Assembly (NCBI GenBank): GCA_946481275.1 | Contig: CAMLMV010000026.1 | Span: forward strand, 32,573 to 96,572 | Origin: an uncultured Massilia sp. | Lineage (GTDB): Bacteria; Pseudomonadota; Gammaproteobacteria; Burkholderiales; Burkholderiaceae | DNA length: 64,000 nucleotides | Direction of reading: 5' to 3' | Part shown: positions 1 through 8,698 of the stretch, in pieces | Layout: each line of letters begins with the position of its first letter | Numbering within the stretch: the stretch's first letter is position 1 | The notes under the pieces: model-generated | Database searches by the model: none | Seen by the model: only the letters and a program-made list of their open reading frames with translations | What the model was told of the DNA's origin: nothing | Position numbers and translations under genes: made by a program

Positions 1-1441
1 TGCGGTCCGTGATCTGATCGTACAGTGCCAGCTGCAGTCCGGCCGCGGTCCTTTCCACGCCGAGCGTCGCATATGGGAGATTCAGCAGCGCGAGGCCGGC
101 GACGTCGCCGTCAGCGAGGCCGGATGCATCCAGCGTCACCGTCGGCGACGAGCGCGGGCCGATGGCGCGCTGCGTCAGGCTGTTGCGGGCCTGCCAGAAC
201 GACGTCGCGGGCAGCGCGTGCAGGCGCAGGAAGCCGGGGCGCTCCGTCAGCGACCACTGGCCGTCGACCGGCACGTGGTTCCACTGCCAGAGCGGCTGCA
301 GGGTCGTGCCCGAAAAATCGTCGCTGCGCGCAAACGGTACGGCGATCGGGGAGGGCGCGGCCGTCTTCGGCTTGACCCACGTGCGCGGATTGCGTCCCAG
401 GTTGCCGGGCAGGCCGAAGTACGGCCAGCCGTCCTTCCACGTGATCGGGGAAAGGCTGAGCAGGCGGCCGACCGAGTTAAAGTCCATCATCGAGAAGCCC
501 CACCATTCGCCGGCCGGCGTCAGTACGATGCCGCCCTGGTGCAGCGAGTTGGCGTTGCGGGCCGACGGGTCGGGCGGCACGATGGCGGACAGCGTGCTGT
601 TGTCCTTCAGCCGGTAGCCCTGGGCCATGCCGAAGTCCTCGTCCTTGCTGATGGCCTGGTTGACTTCGTATGGTCCGTCGACCTTGTCCGCGCGCGCGGC
701 GGGCATGCGGAAGCCGCCCGCGTAGTTGGCGGAGAGGATGTAGTACTTGCCCTGGATTTTATAGATGTGCGCGCCTTCGCCCATGCCGGCGTCCTGCGCG
801 AACAGTACTTTCTCGGTGCCGGGCACGATGTCCGTCAGGTCGTCCGTCAACTGCGCGATGCGCATGCGCTGGTGGTCCCACACGACCCACGCCTTGCCGT
901 CGTCGTCGAACAGGACGGACAGGTCGTGCAGGCTGCGCTTCATCTCGCGGTGCGTCCAGGGGCCGCGCGGGTCGGTGGCGCTGAAGATCTGCGTGGCGCG
1001 GCCGTTCACGTTGCTGAAGATGTAGAACGTGCCGTTCCGGTAGCGCAGGCTCGGGGCCCAAATGCCCTGGCCGTAGATGCTCTTGCCGTCCTCCAGGCGG
1101 TAGGCCGGGCCGAAGTCCAGCTTGTCGACCGCATAGCCGAGGAATTCCCAGTTCACGAGGTCGCGCGAGCGCAGCATCGGCAGGCCGGGCATCGCATGCA
1201 TCGTCGTGCCGGTGAGGTAGAACCAGTCGCCCACGCGGATCATGTCCGGGTCGGAGAACTCGTCGTAGAACAGCGGGTTCGTGAACGTGCCGTTGCCGTT
1301 GTCCGGTGTCCAGGTGGCCGTTGAGAGGCCGGTGGCGGGGCGCGGTTCTTCCTGCGCGCGTGCGCCCATGCAGGCGATGGCGGCGCAGAGGGCGAGCACC
1401 GCCGCTTTGATGCGCGGCGGGCGGGGGCGGTGTGCGGTCAT
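1..1441 (-). CDS. Glycoside hydrolase family 43 protein (beta-xylosidase/arabinofuranosidase type), 3' end missing
   Basis: The reading frame starts with ATG at 1441 and runs off the left edge; 480 residues are visible. The first 30 residues form a signal peptide ending in a GARAQ-type site, so the enzyme is exported. A five-bladed propeller catalytic domain follows. The three GH43 carboxylates can be placed: the base Asp64 in SDPDMI, the pKa-modulating Asp173 in LHDLSV and the acid Glu222 in GEGAHIY. From about residue 350 a beta-sandwich domain begins (SDDFSGTTLQPLWQW), typical of GH43 xylosidases with a C-terminal accessory domain. The likely role is release of xylose or arabinose from xylan oligosaccharides. 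The family is certain; the exact substrate is inferred. No sugar-uptake gene is adjacent on the visible side. Confidence 0.93.
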   Translation of the reverse strand, partial: MTAHRPRPPRIKAAVLALCAAIACMGARAQEEPRPATGLSTATWTPDNGNGTFTNPLFYDEFSDPDMIRVGDWFYLTGTTMHAMPGLPMLRSRDLVNWEFLGYAVDKLDFGPAYRLEDGKSIYGQGIWAPSLRYRNGTFYIFSNVNGRATQIFSATDPRGPWTHREMKRSLHDLSVLFDDDGKAWVVWDHQRMRIAQLTDDLTDIVPGTEKVLFAQDAGMGEGAHIYKIQGKYYILSANYAGGFRMPAARADKVDGPYEVNQAISKDEDFGMAQGYRLKDNSTLSAIVPPDPSARNANSLHQGGIVLTPAGEWWGFSMMDFNSVGRLLSLSPITWKDGWPYFGLPGNLGRNPRTWVKPKTAAPSPIAVPFARSDDFSGTTLQPLWQWNHVPVDGQWSLTERPGFLRLHALPATSFWQARNSLTQRAIGPRSSPTVTLDASGLADGDVAGLALLNLPYATLGVERTAAGLQLALYDQITDR

Positions 1442-1733
1442 GTGGGGTCCGTTGGGTTCAGGGCAACCGGCAATGTAGGGCATGCGTGGTAGCGCTGTCA
1501 AAACGCGGCCCCGTGCCGATGCCGGCAAAGACTCCGTCGGTGTGCCCGCCAAGTCATTGTTATTGCAGGGGTTTTGTAGAGGGCGAACATAGATTGCAAC
1601 TAACCGACGAATGCGATACCGAACCCGATATCGGTCGCCAGGAAAAAATCATCGCACGATGGCGGCATCACGGGTCCTTGACATCGTTTTCATGCACAGT
1701 AAGATCGCACGATTCACGCAGCAGTATTTACCG

Positions 1734-2723
1734 ATGACGCCTGCACTTACCACGCCACTCGTTCTCTTCGTCGCCTTTCCGGGCATGGGCCTGCTCGACC
1801 TGACGGGGCCGCAGACCGTGTTCTGGTGCGCCGCCAAGCGGATGGCGGAGCGGGGCCTCGTGCCGTACGAGCGGCACACGGTCAGCGTGGACGGCGGCCT
1901 CGTGGTGACGGCGGAAGGCGTCGCGCTCGACACGTTGCCGATGGCGCAGTTCGCGGGACGCTCCATCGACACGATCCTCGTTCCGGGCGCGCCCGGGATT
2001 GCCGCCGTGCTGGCGGACGTGGGCACGACGGTCGGCTGGATCGCCGCCGCCGCGCCGCGCGCCCGCCGCGTGACGTCCGTGTGCACGGGCGCATTCCTGC
2101 TGGCGGAGGGCGGCCTGCTGGATGGGCTGCGCGTGGCGACGCACTGGAACATGGCGGACGTGCTGGAGGAGCGCTTTCCCGCGCTGGACGTGGACCGCGA
2201 CGCGATCTACGTGCGCCAGGACCCCGTGTGGACGTCGGCCGGCGTGACGGCCGGCATCGACCTCGCGCTGGCCCTCGTGGAAGACGATTGCGGACGCGCG
2301 CTCGCGATGGACGTCGCGCGCGAGCTGGTGGTGTTCATGAAGCGCGCCGGCGGCCAGGCGCAGCACAGCGAACTGCTGCGCGCCCAGGTGCGCGACGATG
2401 CGGCGTTCGACGCCTTGCACGGCTGGATCCTCGACAACCTGCATGACAGCGGCCTCACGGTGGAACGCCTGGCCGCACAGGCCCACATGAGCGCCCGCAA
2501 CTTCGCCCGCGTGTACAAGGACAGGACGGGCCGCTCGCCCGGCAAGGCGCTGGAGCAGTTCCGGATGGGCGCGGCCCGCCGCATGCTCGAACAGTCGGAA
2601 GCGAACCTCGCCCAGATCGCCCGCCAGTGCGGCTTCGGCGACGAAGACCGGATGTGCAGCGCGTTCCGGCGCAACCTGGGCGAGACGCCGTCGGCCTACC
2701 GCAAGCGGCTGGCCGGCGCCTGA
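1734..2723 (+). CDS. GlxA/FtrA-type transcriptional regulator: DJ-1/PfpI-like domain plus AraC helix-turn-helix
   Basis: 329 residues. The N-terminal ~190 residues are a GATase1/DJ-1-like fold with the nucleophile-elbow cysteine in SVCTGAF. The C-terminal ~100 residues are a double helix-turn-helix AraC domain (LAAQAHMSARNFARVYK, then IARQCGFGDEDRMCSAFRR). Proteins of this design usually sense a small metabolite and do not act as enzymes. I chose the ATG at 1734 because the family starts with a short lead into the first beta strand (LVLFVAFPGMG). In-frame ATGs at 1692, 1659 and 1611 lie in low-similarity sequence, and no start has a good Shine-Dalgarno site. The 292 bases before it (1442-1733) hold no gene that I can see. 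The 3' end overlaps the convergent gene at 2696 by 28 bases; its target is unknown. Confidence 0.9.
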   Translation: MTPALTTPLVLFVAFPGMGLLDLTGPQTVFWCAAKRMAERGLVPYERHTVSVDGGLVVTAEGVALDTLPMAQFAGRSIDTILVPGAPGIAAVLADVGTTVGWIAAAAPRARRVTSVCTGAFLLAEGGLLDGLRVATHWNMADVLEERFPALDVDRDAIYVRQDPVWTSAGVTAGIDLALALVEDDCGRALAMDVARELVVFMKRAGGQAQHSELLRAQVRDDAAFDALHGWILDNLHDSGLTVERLAAQAHMSARNFARVYKDRTGRSPGKALEQFRMGAARRMLEQSEANLAQIARQCGFGDEDRMCSAFRRNLGETPSAYRKRLAGA

Positions 2724-3460
2724 GCCTGGAGCCAGCCGGCGATGCGGCTGGCGCCGAGCCGCGCCGCACCCTGCGGCACCAGCGTGTCTTCCTGCAGCTC
2801 CGCGCCGAAATAGCGCGCATGGACGTCCGTGCGCACCGTGCGCGTGTCGCCCTTGGCCGCGAGGTAGTCGCGCACGAGGTCGGCCAGGCGGAAGCGGTCC
2901 GGCCCCGCGATCTCGACGATGCCGTTCACGGGCGCACCGAGGACCACGTCCGCCAGCGCCGCCGCCACGTCGTCCGAGGCGATGGGCTGGATGAACGCGG
3001 GCGACAGGGCGATCGTGTCGTCCTGGCCCGCCGAGGCGGCGATCCCTCCCAGGAACTCGAAGAACTGCGTCGAGTGCACGATGGTGTACGGCAGGCCGGA
3101 TGCGCGAATGAGTTCTTCCTGCGCGATCTTGGCGCGGAAGTAGCCGCTGTCCGCAAGGCGCTGCGTGCCGACGACGGACAACGCCACGTGGTGCTTCACG
3201 CCCGCCCTGCGTGCCGCGGCAAGGAGATTGCGGCCCGAGGTCGTGAAGAACTCGAGGACGGCGTCGTCCGCGAACGACGGCGAGTTCGCCACGTCCACGA
3301 CGACGTCGCAGCCTGCCAGCGCCGCGTCCAGGCCTTCGCCCGTCAGCGTGTTCACGCCCGAGTTGGGCGATGCGGCCAGCGCCTCATGGCCGCGGGCGCG
3401 CAGGAGGGTCACGAGCTTGCTGCCGATGAGGCCCGTGCCGCCGATGACTACGATCTTCAT
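2696..3460 (-). CDS. NAD(P)H-binding SDR/NmrA-family oxidoreductase
   Basis: 254 residues. It opens with a textbook Rossmann dinucleotide motif (VVIGGTGLIGSKLV), followed by DVVVDVANSP and the HHVALSVVG strand seen in atypical SDR proteins of the NmrA/YwnB type. The frame is open further upstream, but the ATG at 3460 is preceded by AAGGAGAC at good spacing. It lies 13 bases downstream of the AhpD-like gene on the same strand, so the two are almost surely one transcript. Pairs of a carboxymuconolactone-decarboxylase protein and an NmrA-like oxidoreductase are common under GATase1-AraC or LysR regulators in proteobacteria and are usually linked to redox or electrophile stress. No substrate can be read from the sequence. 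Confidence 0.88.
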   Translation of the reverse strand: MKIVVIGGTGLIGSKLVTLLRARGHEALAASPNSGVNTLTGEGLDAALAGCDVVVDVANSPSFADDAVLEFFTTSGRNLLAAARRAGVKHHVALSVVGTQRLADSGYFRAKIAQEELIRASGLPYTIVHSTQFFEFLGGIAASAGQDDTIALSPAFIQPIASDDVAAALADVVLGAPVNGIVEIAGPDRFRLADLVRDYLAAKGDTRTVRTDVHARYFGAELQEDTLVPQGAARLGASRIAGWLQAQAPASRLR

Positions 3461-3473
3461 GGATGTCTCCTTG

Positions 3474-3953
3474 TTACGCGAGGTTCGCGCGGTCCAGGCC
3501 GAAGTCCTTGTCGTACGCACCGGGCACGGTCCGGAACGCGACGTTGATGCGGTTCCACGCATTGATCGTCATGATCTCGTACGTCAGGTCCACGAGTTCC
3601 TGCTCCGTGAGCTGGGTGCGCACGCGCTCGTAGATCTCGTCCGGCACGCCCTGCCGCGACAGCGTCGTCAGCGCTTCCGTCCACGTCAGCGCGGCCCGTT
3701 CGCGCGGGGCGAACAGCGTCGATTCGCGCCACGCGGCCAGGTGGTGCAGGCGCAGCGGGCGCTCGCCGTGGGTGGTGGCCTGCTTCACGTGCATGTCGAT
3801 GCAGAAGGCGCAGCCGTTGATCTGCGAGGCGCGGATGGCGACGAGGTCGCGGATGCCTTCCTCGATGCTGCCGTCGTTGACCAGGGTGCCGAGTTCGACG
3901 AGTTTCTTGAAGAGGGCGGGGGACTGCTTGAGGTAGTTGATACGCTGGGTCAT
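3474..3953 (-). CDS. Carboxymuconolactone decarboxylase family protein (AhpD-like)
   Basis: 159 residues, all alpha. It carries the AhpD-type redox motif CAFC (NGCAFCIDMH) with the downstream histidine that relays protons in alkylhydroperoxidase AhpD, so a peroxidase or thiol-redox role is more likely than decarboxylation. The start has AAGGAGAACGAG just upstream. It is the first gene of a two-gene operon with the NmrA-like gene at 2696. The inverted repeat at 4001-4035 lies about 48 bases upstream of its start and could be an operator for this operon or a hairpin behind the EamA gene. Confidence 0.92.
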   Translation of the reverse strand: MTQRINYLKQSPALFKKLVELGTLVNDGSIEEGIRDLVAIRASQINGCAFCIDMHVKQATTHGERPLRLHHLAAWRESTLFAPRERAALTWTEALTTLSRQGVPDEIYERVRTQLTEQELVDLTYEIMTINAWNRINVAFRTVPGAYDKDFGLDRANLA

Positions 3954-4000
3954 CTCGTTCTCCTTGGTGGTTGGGGTACGAACGGAGTGTAGACAGCGTC

Positions 4001-4035
4001 CCGTGCGGCCGGTAGGCGGCTAGCCGGCCGCACGG
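4001..4035. repeat. Perfect 12-bp inverted repeat between the EamA and AhpD-like genes
   Basis: CCGTGCGGCCGG at 4001-4012 is repeated as its exact reverse complement at 4024-4035, with an 11-base spacer. It lies 32 bases past the EamA stop codon. There is no T-run on either side, so it is not a classic intrinsic terminator. It may be a GC-rich stabilising or Rho-independent-like hairpin, or an operator for the AhpD-like operon. Confidence 0.5.
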
Positions 4036-4067
4036 TGGTGCCAAAAACGCACCAATGAGGGCACCAA

Positions 4068-4880
4068 TCAGCGCGACAGGCGCACGCCGGCGACGACCAG
4101 CAGCAGCGCGGGACCAAGTCGCCACCAGCCGCCTGCGGCCACGGCGCCCGTCACGGCCAGCGCGAGCGTGGACAGCACGGGCGTCAGGTACGACAGCGAC
4201 CCGATCGTCGCCGCCCGGCCCGTGCGCATGGCGCGGTCCCAGAGGACGAACGACAGGCCGAGCGGCCCGATGCCGATGGCCGCCATGCCGGCCAGCTCCG
4301 TCCCGGACGGCCGGTACGGCGTTTCGAACAGCGCATGCGCGGCCAGCGCGAGGAGGCCGGCGCCGAGGCAGAAGCCGCCCGTCGCCCACGACGAATAGGC
4401 GGGCAGGCGGGCCGGCGCCAGCGAATACACGGCCCACGTGAACGCGGCGAGCACGGCGAGCGCGTACCCTGATAAATGCGTGACGGTGCGCGCGGATGGC
4501 GCGATGACGAGCGCGCCGCCCGCAAACGCGACGGCGCACCCTGCCAGCTGGCGCGGCCGCAGGGGTGCGACGCGCGGCGCCAGCACGACGATCAACAGCG
4601 GCCACAGGTAGTTCAGCAGGTTCGCCTCGGCGATGGGTGCGAGCCGGAACGCGGCCACGAGGCTCGCGTGGTACAGGAACAGGCTGGCGACGCCGAAGCC
4701 AAGAATGGCCGCCGGGACGCGCCATTCGCGCCACCGGTGCACGGACGCGAGGCCGCCGCAGCACAGCGCGACGCCCGTCAGCAGCAGCGGCGGCGCGTCG
4801 CCCGCCAGGCGGACCAGCGTCGCGAACAGGGCCCACAACAGGATGGCGCCGAGCGCGCATGCCCAGGCGGTACGGGTCAC
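4068..4880 (-). CDS. EamA/DMT-family transporter (drug/metabolite exporter)
   Basis: 270 residues with about ten hydrophobic helices in two EamA repeats (first helix ACALGAILLWALFATLVRLAG; later ALAVLAAFTWAVYSLAP). Members export amino acids or other small metabolites across the inner membrane. I start it at the GTG at 4880, whose GTGA overlaps the TGA of the LysR gene upstream. This indicates translational coupling, and the transporter is the likely regulatory target of that LysR protein. No RBS-preceded ATG is available at the right place. Confidence 0.9.
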   Translation of the reverse strand: MTRTAWACALGAILLWALFATLVRLAGDAPPLLLTGVALCCGGLASVHRWREWRVPAAILGFGVASLFLYHASLVAAFRLAPIAEANLLNYLWPLLIVVLAPRVAPLRPRQLAGCAVAFAGGALVIAPSARTVTHLSGYALAVLAAFTWAVYSLAPARLPAYSSWATGGFCLGAGLLALAAHALFETPYRPSGTELAGMAAIGIGPLGLSFVLWDRAMRTGRAATIGSLSYLTPVLSTLALAVTGAVAAGGWWRLGPALLLVVAGVRLSR

Positions 4881-5875
4881 GGCTGGCCTCCGCCCGCCAG
4901 GTCGGGATCGTCCAGGCCGAGGGCGCGGATCCGCTGGGTGATGTCGTCGACGAAGACCCGCACGCGCATCGGCATGTGGTGCCGGCTCAGGTAGCACAGG
5001 AAGTGGCCCCGGTCGTCCGGTGCGTATGCCGTCATGCAGGCGACCAGGCGTCCGGCGCGCAGGTGCTCGCGGATCTGGTAGCCGGCCATCTGCGCGATGC
5101 CGTCGCCGTCGAGGACGGCCTGCAGCACGAGGTCGGCGTCGTTGAAGCAGAGCCACCCTTGCGGCGTGTACTTGCGCACGGCGCCATCCACCTTGAATTC
5201 CCAATCGAACAGGCGGCCGGACGCGAAGCGGAAGTTCACGCAGTCGTGCCCTGCCAGTTCGTCCGGCGTGCGCGGCAGGCCGTGCCTGCGCGCGTAGGCG
5301 GGCGACGCGCACACGAGCATGCGCATCGGGATGAGCTTCTTGGCGACGATCTGGCTGTCGTCCATGCGGCCGTTGCGGAAGGCGACGTCGATGCGGTCGG
5401 ACGTGAAGTCGGTGGGGCGGTCGTCGAGGATCAGGTCCAGCGTGATGTCCGGGTAGCGCGCATGGAAATCCTTCAGCAGCGGCGCGACGATCTTGCGCCC
5501 GAAGCCCACGGTGGACGAGATGCGCAGGTGCCCGCGCGGGATGCCCGTGCGCAGCTCGCGCATCTCGTCGAGCGCCTGGAAGATGCGGTCGACGCCGGGC
5601 CGGCAACCGTCGAAGAAGCGCTGGCCTTCGGCCGTGAGGGCCGTGCTGCGTGTCGTGCGCAGGAACAGCCGCGTGTCGAGCTGGGTCTCCAGTTTCAGCA
5701 CGCTGCGGCTGACGGCGGAGCGCCCGATGCCAAGCCGTTCGGCCGCCCGGGCGAAGCTGCCTTCGTGGACGACGGCCATGAACGCGACCACGCCCGCGTA
5801 CGTCGTGGCGAAACTGGACGCCAGCGCGTCGTTGCAGTCGGGGCTGGGAAGAACGGAAGTGAGGCTGCGGGGCAC
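4877..5875 (-). CDS. LysR-family transcriptional regulator
   Basis: 332 residues. The winged helix-turn-helix sits at about residues 30-85 (FMAVVHEGSFARAAERLGIG, SAVSRSVLKLETQLDTRLF), followed by a periplasmic-binding-fold effector domain. The true start could be a little further in, since the first ~25 residues (PRSLTSVLPSPDCND) are not family-typical. The gene overlaps the EamA transporter by 4 bases and is transcribed with it. A GTACG-type inverted repeat (CGGTACGTAAGTACGCC at about 5886-5902) lies just upstream of the start and could be an autoregulatory site. Confidence 0.93.
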   Translation of the reverse strand: MPRSLTSVLPSPDCNDALASSFATTYAGVVAFMAVVHEGSFARAAERLGIGRSAVSRSVLKLETQLDTRLFLRTTRSTALTAEGQRFFDGCRPGVDRIFQALDEMRELRTGIPRGHLRISSTVGFGRKIVAPLLKDFHARYPDITLDLILDDRPTDFTSDRIDVAFRNGRMDDSQIVAKKLIPMRMLVCASPAYARRHGLPRTPDELAGHDCVNFRFASGRLFDWEFKVDGAVRKYTPQGWLCFNDADLVLQAVLDGDGIAQMAGYQIREHLRAGRLVACMTAYAPDDRGHFLCYLSRHHMPMRVRVFVDDITQRIRALGLDDPDLAGGGQP

Positions 5876-6070
5876 GGCTGTCCTGTCGGTACGTAAGTAC
5901 GCCGATGGTAGGCCTGCTCCCCTTCATCGGCAATGACAAGAATCCCCGATTTCCTGCCAACACCACGCGCGCAGATTGGTGTTTTTACGGCACTGGTTTG
6001 CGTCCCCGCCGGCGCCTGTTGCCGGCCCGCTTCGTCGTGTTCCTGCTGAAGGACAAGGACAAGCCGGCGC

Positions 6071-6175
6071 TCATTCCTGCGGGCCGGCACTGACTGGCGA
6101 CGGCTCGCGTGAGGGGGACCCCGGTGCCGGGCGGTCGTCGGGATTGTCGTCGAGAAGGAGGAAGCGCAGGGGCAT
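6071..6175 (-). pseudogene. Possible remnant of a response regulator (N-terminal receiver strand only)
   Basis: The 34-codon frame begins MPLRFLLLDDNPDDR, which looks like the first beta strand and acidic pair of a CheY/Rcp1-type receiver (consensus LLVDDNPxDRELI). The homology then stops: the rest is Pro/Ser-rich, and no other frame on this strand continues a receiver. It lies 67 bases downstream of the sensor kinase, where kinases of this CHASE3-PAS type usually carry their partner regulator. I read it as the stump of a deleted regulator gene. A chance match is possible, because only about 15 residues support it. Confidence 0.35.
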
Positions 6176-6242
6176 GGCCGATTCGGGGAAGGGACTTGTC
6201 GTGGTGCAAGCATTCCGGTTGCAGCTGTAATGACGGGCCCCG

Positions 6243-8036
6243 TCAGGCGACCGGCGGCGCATCCGCCGGGGCTGCGGCCGGCAGGGGCTGCGGACGCGGC
6301 CGTTGCAGGCACAGCCGGAACACGGTGCCTGCCGGTGCCGGTTCGACGCCGACTGTGCCGCCCAGCCGTTCGACGCCCTTTTTCACGATCGCGAGGCCGA
6401 TCCCCGTGCCCTGGTACTGGTCTTCGCCGTGCAGGCGCTCGAACACGTCGAATACGCGCTCGCGCTTGTCTTCCGGGATGCCGATGCCGTTGTCGGCGAT
6501 GCGCACCATGGCCGCGTCGGCGGTGACGTGGGCATCGATGCGCACGTGCGGCGCCACGCCTGGCGCCACGAACTTGAGCGCATTGCCGATCAGGTTCACG
6601 AATACCTGTACGAGCACCGCTTCGTTGCCGAGCACCGTGGGCAGCGGCGACGCGGCGTCGATGCGGGCGCCGCCCGCCGCGATCTGCGTCTCCATGCCGC
6701 CCAGCGCGAGCTGCACGACGTGGTCCAGTTCGACGGGCTGCAGGCGCAGCTCCGCCCGCGACAGCTGGCTGTAGGCGAGCAGGTCGGTCACGAGCCGGTC
6801 CATGTGCTGGCTGACGGCGAGGATGCGGCGCAGGAACCGTTCGCCGGTGGCGCCCAGCGTGGCCGCCTCGTCTTCCAGCAGCGCGGCCGCATAGCCCTGC
6901 ACGTTGCGCAGCGGCGCGCGCAGGTCGTGCGCGATGGTGTGGGCGAAGGCGCGCAGCTCGATGTTTGCCTCGGCCAGCTGCTCCGTGCGCGCCTGGATGC
7001 GCTGTTCGAGCAACAGGTTGGCGTCGCCGAGTTCGCGCTGCGTGCGCTTCAGCTCCGTCACGTCCAGCATGCTCATCACGGCGCCGCGTACCTCGCCATC
7101 GACGAGGAGCGGCTGGCAGTTGAGCAGCCAGGCACGCATCCGTTCCGGCTGGGCGGGGCTGCTGCCGGCGATCGGGATGCCGATGACCGGCTGCTTCTCG
7201 CGCAGCGCGGCCCGCAACGCCGCGGCCAGGGCGTCGTCGTCGGCGGTCGAGCGCGCGATGCGGAACACGGTCGTCAGCAACTGGTCGCGCGCCTGCGCCT
7301 CTTCGCAGCCCAGCAATTGTTCCGCAACCCGGTTCATGAACCGCACCCGGCCGAACACGTCGACGGCGATCACGGCTTCGCCGATGCTGCGCAGGGTCGC
7401 GTCGAGATTCGCCCGCTGGGCCGCGAGGAAGTCGGCATCGCGGCGCGCCATCGCCCGGACGAAGAACAGCAGGGCGATCGACAGCACCGACACGGCGCCG
7501 GCGGCCGCGATCGTGCGCGCGCGGTCGGTGGCCGCGGCCGCGTCGCGCAGCACGAGCAGGCGCTCTTCCTCGGCCTGCAGCGCGGCAATGCGGAAGGCGA
7601 TCGTCTGGCGCAAGGCACGCTCGTCTTCCCTGCTGGGATAGGCCATGGCGCGCTCCATGCCGGTACGCATGTTGCGCACGTACTCATCCAGCAGGCGCCG
7701 CAGCTCCGCCAGCGTGCGCTGCTGGCTGGGATTGTCGCTGGTCAGTTGCGTCAGGCTGTCGAGTGCGTGGGGAAGGGCGGTCAGGCGCTCCTGGAAATCC
7801 GCATCGTCGCGGCGGCTGTATTCGAGCCGCAGCGATTTTTGCAGCGCATCGGCTTCGTTGATCAGGCTTTGCGTGCCCTGCACGTGCTGCAGCACCTCGC
7901 GCGTGTGGTTGACCCAGCGCCAGGACGCGGCCGTGCGCTGGATGCCGACGGCGAGCGTGGAAATGCCCGCGAGCAGCACGGCGATGCTGATGGCCGCTGC
8001 GATATTGACGTACCGATGTGTCTGTTGGATGTGCAT
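6243..8036 (-). CDS. CHASE3-PAS sensor histidine kinase
   Basis: 597 residues. Helix 1 (about 11-30) and helix 2 (about 175-195, VSVLSIALLFFVRAM) bracket a periplasmic CHASE3-like four-helix region. A PAS domain follows (NLDATLRSIGEAVIAVDVFGR), then a coiled linker, HisKA with the phosphoacceptor in AHDLRAPLRN, and HATPase_c with N (LIGNALKF), G1 (DNGIGIP) and G2 (GTGIGLAI) boxes. The Ala/Pro-rich tail after the ATPase is disordered. It is a membrane-bound kinase of the class that usually signals to a small Rcp1-like receiver; here only a stump of one (6071-6175) is seen downstream, so its partner may be encoded elsewhere. Confidence 0.93.
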   Translation of the reverse strand: MHIQQTHRYVNIAAAISIAVLLAGISTLAVGIQRTAASWRWVNHTREVLQHVQGTQSLINEADALQKSLRLEYSRRDDADFQERLTALPHALDSLTQLTSDNPSQQRTLAELRRLLDEYVRNMRTGMERAMAYPSREDERALRQTIAFRIAALQAEEERLLVLRDAAAATDRARTIAAAGAVSVLSIALLFFVRAMARRDADFLAAQRANLDATLRSIGEAVIAVDVFGRVRFMNRVAEQLLGCEEAQARDQLLTTVFRIARSTADDDALAAALRAALREKQPVIGIPIAGSSPAQPERMRAWLLNCQPLLVDGEVRGAVMSMLDVTELKRTQRELGDANLLLEQRIQARTEQLAEANIELRAFAHTIAHDLRAPLRNVQGYAAALLEDEAATLGATGERFLRRILAVSQHMDRLVTDLLAYSQLSRAELRLQPVELDHVVQLALGGMETQIAAGGARIDAASPLPTVLGNEAVLVQVFVNLIGNALKFVAPGVAPHVRIDAHVTADAAMVRIADNGIGIPEDKRERVFDVFERLHGEDQYQGTGIGLAIVKKGVERLGGTVGVEPAPAGTVFRLCLQRPRPQPLPAAAPADAPPVA

Positions 8037-8153
8037 TGTGTCGGCGCCGAACTTCCGTTTTTAACTATTCTACCCATGTGGGTTCGATTGCGGGCTCGGC
8101 GACGCGTGACAAAGCGCGCATTTACCGGCCGGTGCGGCTGCTAAGCTGGCGGC

Positions 8154-8654
8154 ATGAACCGTTTTGCCTCCATGTCGATCGTCCTGGCGCTGCTGTCCGC
8201 CCACCTGCCCGCACTGGCCTGCTGGGCGCCGCCGCAACGGCAAATGATGGGCGTCGGGGAGCTGGTCGCGCTGGCGACGGACGTCGCCGTCGCCCAGGTC
8301 GTGAGCGCCGTGCCCGGCGACATGTCGTCGGTGGACTACACGTTCGTCGTGCGCGAACGCCTGGCCGGACCCGCCCGGCCGATGTTTGCGTTGGCGGGCG
8401 GTCCGCACCGCGACGGCGACGTCGAGCGCGACTTCGACGATCACGCCGACCCGGCGTTCTGGCGCCACGGCGGCGGCCGCACGATCAACGACAGCGACTG
8501 CGTCATCCGCCCGAGCTTCGAGGTGGGCGCGACCTACCTGGTGTTCGCGGCACCGCCGTTCACGTGGCGCAGTTTCGAGCGCATCGACGCCGCGGACGAC
8601 CGGTGGCTGGCCTGGGTGCGGACGGCGTTGCGCGAGGGCAGGAAGGGCAACTGA
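8154..8654 (+). CDS. Exported protein of unknown function
   Basis: 166 residues beginning with a clear signal peptide (SMSIVLALLSAHLPALACW). The processed protein would begin close to Cys23. There is a second cysteine at about 123 (DSDCVIRP), so one disulfide is possible. The pattern of short beta strands (YTFVVRERLAG, VGATYLVFAAP) resembles small periplasmic proteins in which a secretion signal is followed by a netrin/TIMP-like OB barrel starting at the mature Cys, but I cannot confirm that. No enzyme motif is visible. The M23 peptidase follows on the same strand 44 bases later. Confidence 0.8.
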   Translation: MNRFASMSIVLALLSAHLPALACWAPPQRQMMGVGELVALATDVAVAQVVSAVPGDMSSVDYTFVVRERLAGPARPMFALAGGPHRDGDVERDFDDHADPAFWRHGGGRTINDSDCVIRPSFEVGATYLVFAAPPFTWRSFERIDAADDRWLAWVRTALREGRKGN

Positions 8655-8698
8655 CCGGCGGCCCTGTGATTCGGGCCCGCCATCCCCATCTGCCGGGC

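Noticed and set aside
5905..6093. A 62-codon frame on the plus strand upstream of the LysR gene
   Set aside because: No ribosome site, no recognisable fold, and the translation (ending KDKDKPALIPAGRH) looks random.
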